A stretch of 13,056 nucleotides of DNA from Fidelibacterota bacterium (GTDB taxonomy: Bacteria > Marinisomatota > Marinisomatia > Marinisomatales > UBA1611), in assembly GCA_002694025.1 (NCBI GenBank), contig NZKX01000042.1, positions 7,698-20,753 of the forward strand, read 5' to 3'. The first letter of the stretch is position 1. Each line of letters begins with the position of its first letter. Under the pieces are notes generated by a model. It worked only from the letters and a program-made list of their open reading frames with translations. It was not told the DNA's origin and made no database searches. A program made the translations under genes and the position numbers. Of the stretch, positions 7,713-13,056 are shown one piece after another.

Positions 7713-8802
7713 ATTAGTTAAAAGAATTAATAAATCTCACTATTGGGAAATTAAAACAACACTGATAGCCTTTTTTCTTATTCAACTATCATCCTTCCCT
7801 AGTTATAATCTCGAATATGATAATTGGAGTGATCAATATGAAAAAAGTTCTAATATTTTTTCAAATCTTGATAGAGCGAGTGGATTCTCCCACAAAGCAA
7901 AAATAAATGTTCGTATAACTGTTCCCATTATTATCAAGATATTCAATTTATCACCTTTGGGATTAATATTACTGAAAAATATTACTGGTATAATATTTAC
8001 ATTTTTAATTCTTAAACTTTTCTTCAGAATTGTTGAGGACAGGTATCTTTCCATACTGCTTACTTTTAGCTGTAGTTTTGTAGGTTTTGGTAAAGCCTCT
8101 ACACTTGATCCTAGTCAAATTTTTGATGGCTTAAGTCTAATGTTAGTTCTTTGTTCTGCTATCTTAAATAATCCTATTTTAATTATGCTCAGTATTGTTT
8201 TTGGTTTTTTTAATGATGAGAGAACAATTATTTCAGTTTTTTTGTTTTCTTTATATTATTTTCAATTCAAAACAAAACAAAAACCAGAAAATTATAATCG
8301 ATATCCTCTTATAGCATTTATAAGCCTTATTTTATTTATTATATGCAGGGCCTATATGCAATTAAAACTTGGTATGGATGCACCAATTGATGGAGTAGGA
8401 ATTTCATCATTCTTGAGCCAAATTAATTCCATTAGTATTGGTTATTTTATGTTTTTAGAAGGATTTTGGATTATTGTTTTATACTCAGCCTACTTGGTAT
8501 GGTCTAAAAATAAAACAAATCTTTTGTTTTTCATTATAATGATTTCCTTTCTATTTGGCTCATTATCGTCTTTCTTGGTTTTTGATCATAGTCGGAGCTT
8601 GATTTATAGTTTCCCAATAATATTTTTTGGGTTATCCTACATTAAACCGCTCATTAGTTATAAAAAATTGAAAAATCTTGTTGTAGCTGTATTAATTTCA
8701 TCGATACTTATTCCATCAGTTAGTTTCGGTGGTAAAAGTTCATATTGGACACATTACTCTCTTCCTACTCAATTTATAAGGATGGTTATAGATAAATACT
8801 AG
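7690..8802 (+). CDS. Polytopic membrane protein, possible GT-C-type glycosyltransferase
   Basis: This 370-residue protein starts at an ATG 23 nt inside the preceding gene. After a basic N-terminus there are about eight to ten hydrophobic segments (roughly 22-36, 88-113, 121-135, 146-174, 178-193, 205-225, 246-270, 277-297, 303-323, 329-345). The first external loop is acidic and aromatic (YDNWSDQY, 43-50) and is followed by NVRITVP (73-79). A short NDER (175-178) lies between two helices. An acidic residue in the first loop, Arg/Pro before the second helix block and an internal acidic/Arg loop are the layout of GT-C enzymes that use polyprenyl-phosphate sugars in the periplasm. I recognise no specific family, and a flippase or polymerase is possible. 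The coupling to a DPM1-like synthase upstream favours the GT-C reading. The stop codon shares its last base with the next start. Confidence 0.6.
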   Translation: MIIKRIDKLVKRINKSHYWEIKTTLIAFFLIQLSSFPSYNLEYDNWSDQYEKSSNIFSNLDRASGFSHKAKINVRITVPIIIKIFNLSPLGLILLKNITGIIFTFLILKLFFRIVEDRYLSILLTFSCSFVGFGKASTLDPSQIFDGLSLMLVLCSAILNNPILIMLSIVFGFFNDERTIISVFLFSLYYFQFKTKQKPENYNRYPLIAFISLILFIICRAYMQLKLGMDAPIDGVGISSFLSQINSISIGYFMFLEGFWIIVLYSAYLVWSKNKTNLLFFIIMISFLFGSLSSFLVFDHSRSLIYSFPIIFFGLSYIKPLISYKKLKNLVVAVLISSILIPSVSFGGKSSYWTHYSLPTQFIRMVIDKY

Positions 8803-9878
8803 TGCAAATGAAACAAAATTTAAAAATTATGATAGCAGGAGGATGTGGTTTTGTAGGTTCGTCACTTGCTCATCATTTCATCCATAAATATTCAAAGTCC
8901 AAAATATATATTTTGGATAATTTAATGCGAAATGGATCGGAAATAAACCTAAATAGATTAAAGAATAAACAAATAGTATTTATAAAAGGAGATTTATCTC
9001 AGAAAAAATTTTTTGATAATTTACCTCCCTGCGATATTTTTATTGATGCAGCTGCAGATCCTTCTGTTTTGTCAGGAATTAATTCACCAATTTTGGCCTT
9101 GATAAGAAATAATTTTATAACCACTATAAATGCTCTAGAATGGTGTGTAAGAACAAATTGTAAATTTATTTTTTTGTCATCAAGCAGAGTTTATCCAATA
9201 AGAAACTTAGATAGTATCCCTTATTTTGAATCAGAGACACGGTTTGAGTGGACTGAAAATACTGATATTGAAGGGTTCTCCAATCAAGGAATCAACGAAT
9301 TTTTTGATCTGGAAGGACATCGATCACTTTATGGAGCATCTAAATTTTCTTCCGAGCTGTTTATTCAAGAATTTGGTGAATTTAAAGATTTAAAATATGT
9401 TATAAATAGATGCGGTATGATTGCTGGTCCATGGCAAATGGGTAAAGTTGATCAAGGAATTGTAGCATATTGGCTTTCCTGCCATATCTTTAAAAAAGAA
9501 TTAAAATATTTAGGATTTTCGGGAAGTGGGAAGCAAGTCCGAGATATTTTACATATATACGATTTATGTAATCTTATTGAAAAACAAATTGTTAATTGGT
9601 CTCTAGTTGATAGTCAAGTTTTCAACATCGGTGGAGGAATAAACAATAGCCTTTCGCTATTGGAATTAACAAGATTAGTAAACCGGGTAACCGGTATTTA
9701 TCTACCAATATCAAAGGATAAAAACCAAAGGCAAGCAGATATTAGAATCTATTTAACCGACAATACAAAAATCAAAGATACTTTAGGATGGGAACCAAGC
9801 CTTGATACTGAGACAGTGATTAGCGATACCTTTGAATGGATTAAAGACCATAAAAAAGAACTAAGAGGAATCTTTTAG
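8802..9878 (+). CDS. CDP-paratose 2-epimerase-like SDR enzyme, canonical YxxxK copy
   Basis: The start is a GTG at 8802 that overlaps the preceding TAG by one base; an ATG at 8808 is the alternative. The 358-residue protein has GGCGFVG (13-19) and the NAD-selecting D39. SSSRVYP (126-132) and SLYGASK (175-181, catalytic Y177 and K181) form the active site. AGPWQMGKVDQG (208-219) and GKQVRD (243-248) follow. The GPWQMGKVDQG, GKQVRD and long insertion between the Ser and Tyr motifs (about 132-175) place it near tyvelose epimerase (CDP-paratose 2-epimerase), not GalE. TyvE oxidises C2 of the sugar using tightly bound NAD and re-reduces it from the other face. The real substrate may differ, since no CDP-glucose dehydratase or paratose synthase is present in the window. 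The stop overlaps the next start as TAGTG. Confidence 0.82.
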   Translation: MQMKQNLKIMIAGGCGFVGSSLAHHFIHKYSKSKIYILDNLMRNGSEINLNRLKNKQIVFIKGDLSQKKFFDNLPPCDIFIDAAADPSVLSGINSPILALIRNNFITTINALEWCVRTNCKFIFLSSSRVYPIRNLDSIPYFESETRFEWTENTDIEGFSNQGINEFFDLEGHRSLYGASKFSSELFIQEFGEFKDLKYVINRCGMIAGPWQMGKVDQGIVAYWLSCHIFKKELKYLGFSGSGKQVRDILHIYDLCNLIEKQIVNWSLVDSQVFNIGGGINNSLSLLELTRLVNRVTGIYLPISKDKNQRQADIRIYLTDNTKIKDTLGWEPSLDTETVISDTFEWIKDHKKELRGIF

Positions 9879-10936
9879 TGAACACAGTTTTAATTACAGG
9901 TTCTAATGGCCTAATTGGAAGCGCTGCTGTATCGTTTTTTGCTTCCAAAGCAGATCTTGTTCTTGGCTTAGATAATAACATGAGAAAACATTTTTTCGGT
10001 GACAATGGCGATACAAAATGGAATGAACTAAACTTGAAAAATAAATTTAAAAATTTCATTCCTCATAATGTGGACATTCGAGATGTTGAACAATTAAAAA
10101 AAATTTTTAAAAAGTATAATACAGATATAGATCTCATAATTCATGCGGCTGCACAACCCAGCCATGATTGGGCTGCTAACAACCCGATATTAGATTTTCA
10201 AGTAAATGCAAATGGTACACTTAACTTACTACAATTGACAAATTTGTTTTCGAAGGATGCTGTATTTATTTTCACTTCTACTAATAAAGTTTACGGAAAC
10301 ACACCAAATCAGCTACCCATGATTGAAAAAGAACATAGATGGGAACTAGATCCTGATCATGCTTTTTACCCAAATGGAATTAATGAAACAATGAGCATTG
10401 ATAATTCTACTCATTCTATATTTGGAGCATCAAAAGTTGCGGCTGATATCATGACTCAAGAATATGGTAAATACTTTGGATTAAAAACTGGGGTGTTTAG
10501 AGCAGGATGCCTAACGGGACCATTTCATTCAGGTGTAAGATTGCATGGATTTTTATCTTACCTTGTGAAATGTGCAGTTTCAAATATTACATATACTATA
10601 AATGGTTATAAAGGAAAACAAGTTAGAGATAATTTACATAGTTTTGACTTAATCAATATGTTTTGGCATTTTTTTAAAAATCCTAAAATCGGGGAAATTT
10701 ACAATGTTGGGGGAAGTAGATATTCGAATTGCTCTTTGCTAGAGGCTATTGATATAGTTCAAAAAATCACAGATAAACATCTTTCTACCAATTATAGTGA
10801 TAAACATAGAAAAGGAGACCATATTTGGTGGATAAGCGATATCTCAAAGTTTAGGAAGCATTATCCTAAATGGGAGTTTACATATAATCTCGAAAACATA
10901 ATCATTGAGATTTTTTCTGAATTTAATAATAGATAG
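9878..10936 (+). CDS. CDP-paratose 2-epimerase-like SDR enzyme with Phe in place of the catalytic Tyr
   Basis: The GTG start at 9878 shares a base with the preceding stop. An AGAGGA about 8 nt upstream supports it, and the protein opens directly into MNTVLITGSNGLIGS. The 352-residue protein has GSNGLIG (8-14), D32, AAQPSHDWAA (91-100) and FTSTNKVYG (132-140). It also has HSIFGASK (179-186), CLTGPFHSG (211-219), GYKGKQVRDN (243-252) and GDHIWW (313-318). This is the TyvE-like subgroup of extended SDRs. F182 (codon 10421-10423, TTT) occupies the position of the Tyr in YxxxK, while K186 is kept. I recall Phe here in other members of this subgroup but cannot check it. The protein could be an active epimerase with another acid/base residue, or a non-catalytic or half-reaction partner of the gene upstream. 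Substrate is unknown; a C2 epimerisation of a nucleotide or lipid-linked sugar is inferred from family. Confidence 0.85.
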   Translation: MNTVLITGSNGLIGSAAVSFFASKADLVLGLDNNMRKHFFGDNGDTKWNELNLKNKFKNFIPHNVDIRDVEQLKKIFKKYNTDIDLIIHAAAQPSHDWAANNPILDFQVNANGTLNLLQLTNLFSKDAVFIFTSTNKVYGNTPNQLPMIEKEHRWELDPDHAFYPNGINETMSIDNSTHSIFGASKVAADIMTQEYGKYFGLKTGVFRAGCLTGPFHSGVRLHGFLSYLVKCAVSNITYTINGYKGKQVRDNLHSFDLINMFWHFFKNPKIGEIYNVGGSRYSNCSLLEAIDIVQKITDKHLSTNYSDKHRKGDHIWWISDISKFRKHYPKWEFTYNLENIIIEIFSEFNNR

Positions 10937-10961
10937 AAAACATATTTTTCCAGTTTGATAG

Positions 10962-12020
10962 ATGTTTATGAAAAATAATATTACTTTACTAATATCCATA
11001 TTGATTGTTGGAATTTTTTTTCTTGAAATATTTGCATGGAAACAAATTAGAAAATTAATTGAACGTAATGGCTATACAAAAAAGCTGATATTATTTTATG
11101 ATCATTACTACAAGGATTTACATCACCTTGGAAGGTTAAATGAAGCAAATGCACAAAATCCAACATCTTTAATATTTGACAAAGTTGGTGATGGACAATC
11201 AAAGGTCATAATCCAAGGGGATTCATGGGCGGAGCAGTTTAGATCAAGTGCTTCCAAAAAATTTTTAAGTAGCCAAAAAAACTTCTCATTTGTTTTAGCT
11301 GGAACGGGATCATACAGCCCGAGCATTATGACCTCTCAACTCTATTTACTTCGCAATGATTTTAACTTTAACCCAGAGTTTTTGATTGCGATAATTGATC
11401 AAACCGATATTGGGGATGAACTTTGCAGATATAGGTTTTTAAGGAAAAACATAAATGGTAGAATAATTGTAGAGCCAGAACCAAGGAATTCTTTCGAACC
11501 AAATGCATCATTTCATGTAATAAATAATTTCAAAATGTTGTTTTCAGATCATTACTCTATTTTTAAGGCAGCCTATTACTTAAGAAATAAAATTATTTAC
11601 AGAAATAATCTAAAACATTATAAGGTTAAATGTGGTCGAAATCAAATTTTAAAGCCATTAGAGCATGGTTTAGAAAATGACGAAAAGAGATATTTTATTA
11701 AAATTTTAAATGATTATTTTAATGAAGCTTTTGCGTCATATGATTTAAAAGAACTTATTATAGTTACACATCCTCACAAGGGTCATTTATTAAATAATTA
11801 TATAATCGATATTGAATCATTGATTACTCAAGCAAAAAATGAGTCGATACATCAAAATGACATAAAAATACTATCTTTTTCTAAATTCTTAAAAAATAAT
11901 GATAAAATTAATATTAATAATATTTTCATTGAAAATGATGCCTACTCTCATTTGAAAGAAGAATATTTTTTAATGAAATTTCTTCCTGAGGTAATAGGCC
12001 AATTACAAAATAATAACTAA
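10962..12020 (+). CDS. Membrane-anchored SGNH/GDSL-hydrolase-like protein
   Basis: Translation could begin at ATG 10962 or the second ATG at 10968 (MKNNITLL). A single hydrophobic helix at about residues 6-25, with no cleavage site evident, suggests an inner-membrane anchor facing the periplasm. VIIQGDSWAEQF (82-93) is the block I nucleophile motif, with S88 as the probable catalytic Ser. GTGSYSPS (114-121) fits the block II glycine region. IDQTDIGDE (145-153) is a conserved-looking acidic block. THPHKGH (269-275) and NDAYSH (325-330) lie near the C-terminus. The last holds Asp and His four residues apart, where classic SGNH enzymes have DxxH, so the catalytic dyad is plausible but not textbook. 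The expected role is removal or transfer of an acyl group, such as O-acetyl, on the exported glycan. It follows the epimerase pair by 25 nt. Confidence 0.68.
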   Translation: MFMKNNITLLISILIVGIFFLEIFAWKQIRKLIERNGYTKKLILFYDHYYKDLHHLGRLNEANAQNPTSLIFDKVGDGQSKVIIQGDSWAEQFRSSASKKFLSSQKNFSFVLAGTGSYSPSIMTSQLYLLRNDFNFNPEFLIAIIDQTDIGDELCRYRFLRKNINGRIIVEPEPRNSFEPNASFHVINNFKMLFSDHYSIFKAAYYLRNKIIYRNNLKHYKVKCGRNQILKPLEHGLENDEKRYFIKILNDYFNEAFASYDLKELIIVTHPHKGHLLNNYIIDIESLITQAKNESIHQNDIKILSFSKFLKNNDKININNIFIENDAYSHLKEEYFLMKFLPEVIGQLQNNN

Positions 12021-12103
12021 TTATATAAATTAACTTTAAACCAAATCTTGTAAATTTTGATTCCAATAGTTCAAATAATTCACAACCAATTGATGATAGA
12101 TTC

Positions 12104-12856
12104 ATGAAAAAAGAATCATCTAAAGCTCACTTAATTTCAATATTTTCAAACTTTGATTTAAATGGTCACACAATTTTAATAAAAAATATTTCAAAGCAAT
12201 TGTCTAAAAATTTGATATTGCAACTAATGGAGAAAAAAATAAAAGCGCCTTATCTACAGAAATATCATTCAAGTAGGTTATTTGAATTAATTTATAGACT
12301 AACTAAAGAAGGTATAACTAAAAAAGAATATGTAATTGCCTCAAGCATAATACTTATTCTGGAAAGTAGATATAAAGATTACCAGTCAAGATCCAAAGAT
12401 CAGCCTAAAAAAAACCCTTCTTTCGAATTGATGGATAGTAAGCTTTTCCCTTGTGATAAAATAACTAGTGTTAAAGGAACCGATACATTTACAATTGTAA
12501 ATTGGAAACAATTAAATATCGAAATTAATGACATCAAACCAAATCAAATAACTTTTAAGAAAATTATAAATGGTATACCGAGTAATCATAAAGTTTTTTA
12601 TAAAGACCTAAAAGACCTTCATTTGGGAATGACTACAAGATCAATAATAAAAATTTTTGGTTTTCTGGATGCTGATCAATCTTATCAGTACCCACTGAAA
12701 AAAAAGGATCAGGTATTTAGATTAAATAAAGCTCTTAAAACTTTATTTAGAATACCCCGTTTAGTTAATCCCTTTTTTTGGAAAAAAAATAGACTGCACA
12801 CAGATATTACTATTACAGCTTTTGATAATTATGAAACTCCAGTTATACCTTTTTAA
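12104..12856 (+). CDS. Protein of unknown function, basic, 250 residues
   Basis: I do not recognise this protein. It is Lys-rich and probably soluble, with only one short hydrophobic stretch (about 77-87, VIASSIILILE). There is no Rossmann glycine loop, GT-A acidic motif, SAM motif or obvious catalytic signature. A possibly structured C-terminal half contains LHLGMTTRSIIKIFG (172-186) and a Phe/Trp-rich basic segment (215-229). Codon and base composition resemble its neighbours and the frame is clean over its whole length, so it looks like a real gene and not a degraded one. It is 83 nt downstream of the SGNH gene on the same strand. Position implies a glycan-related job, but there is no sequence evidence for that. 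The start ATG has no good Shine-Dalgarno sequence. Confidence 0.6.
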   Translation: MKKESSKAHLISIFSNFDLNGHTILIKNISKQLSKNLILQLMEKKIKAPYLQKYHSSRLFELIYRLTKEGITKKEYVIASSIILILESRYKDYQSRSKDQPKKNPSFELMDSKLFPCDKITSVKGTDTFTIVNWKQLNIEINDIKPNQITFKKIINGIPSNHKVFYKDLKDLHLGMTTRSIIKIFGFLDADQSYQYPLKKKDQVFRLNKALKTLFRIPRLVNPFFWKKNRLHTDITITAFDNYETPVIPF

Positions 12857-12982
12857 TCATTACTAAAGAAATCTTCATAACTAGACAAAAAATAGGAATT
12901 ATATCAACCTACTTTTTAGAAATTACATAACAAAGAGTAATTCTCTATTTATATTATCTTTATACATTTTGAACAACCTAAT

Positions 12983-13056
12983 ATGAACATAAATTTCCAA
13001 AGTGTTAAAATATATTTAAAAAAATATTTTCAAAAACAATTTTTTAATCCTTCAAA
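12983..13056 (+). CDS. Possible 5' end of a further gene (runs off right edge)
   Basis: An ATG at 12983 opens a frame that stays open for 24 codons to the end of the window, encoding MNINFQSVKIYLKKYF and further Lys/Phe-rich residues. It lies 126 nt downstream of the unknown gene on the same strand. In DNA this AT-rich, a 24-codon open frame is weak evidence, and no Shine-Dalgarno site is visible. Its product cannot be named. Confidence 0.3.
   Translation, partial: MNINFQSVKIYLKKYFQKQFFNPS

Noticed and set aside
8802..10936. The tandem epimerases as a recent duplication
   Set aside because: The two proteins differ in almost every motif outside the Rossmann loop, ASK and GKQVRD blocks, so they are ancient paralogues and not a recent local copy.
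12920..12950. Small hairpin AGAG-TAATT-CTCT after the unknown gene, considered as a terminator
   Set aside because: The stem is 4 bp and is not followed by a proper T run.
1..13056. CRISPR arrays, tRNA/rRNA genes, insertion sequences, integrase or attachment sites
   Set aside because: No regularly spaced repeats, no cloverleaf-like segments, no transposase or integrase motifs and no terminal inverted repeats were seen on either strand.

Overview
This is an AT-rich window (roughly 30% G+C by eye). It carries what looks like part of a surface-glycan (O-antigen, capsule or exopolysaccharide) biosynthesis island beside two housekeeping-type genes. The cold-shock protein fragment at the left edge has a proteobacterial-style sequence, and the enzyme set suits a Gram-negative bacterium. 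The low G+C, weak Shine-Dalgarno sites and compact spacing suggest a small-genome, possibly marine, proteobacterium. That assignment is inference; there is no rRNA or other phylogenetic marker here.

Left flank (1-1567, minus strand): the start of a CspA-type cold-shock gene, with a recognisable promoter, lies downstream of a saccharopine-dehydrogenase-like NAD(P)-binding oxidoreductase (trans-acting enoyl reductase / SCCPDH-like family). Neither belongs to a glycan pathway, so the island border is probably near 1570-1670.

Mixed-strand part (1663-4207): a plus-strand class I SAM methyltransferase converges on a minus-strand pair, a class I methyltransferase followed by a GT2 glycosyltransferase. 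The 240-base divergent gap at 4208-4447 then opens the main rightward gene run.

Main rightward run (4448-12856): an SDR nucleotide-sugar epimerase/dehydratase, a PaaK/CapK-like adenylate-forming ligase, a DPM1-like polyprenyl-phosphate GT2, a polytopic membrane protein (GT-C-like by architecture), two tandem CDP-paratose 2-epimerase (TyvE)-like SDR enzymes, a membrane-anchored SGNH-hydrolase-like protein and a basic protein of unknown function. Genes from 5645 to 10936 are almost gapless: a 4-nt gap to a TTG start, a 23-nt overlap, then two successive one-base TAGTG stop/start overlaps. A possible further gene starts at 12983 and runs off the window.

Working model (inference): SDR enzymes make an unusual sugar, the DPM1-like enzyme loads a sugar on a polyprenyl phosphate, the membrane protein uses that donor on the periplasmic side, and methyltransferases, the CapK-like ligase and the SGNH protein decorate the glycan. 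The most interesting point is the coupled pair of TyvE-like paralogues. One has the canonical YxxxK catalytic motif and the other has Phe in place of the Tyr. The CDP-sugar genes expected for a true tyvelose pathway are absent from the window.
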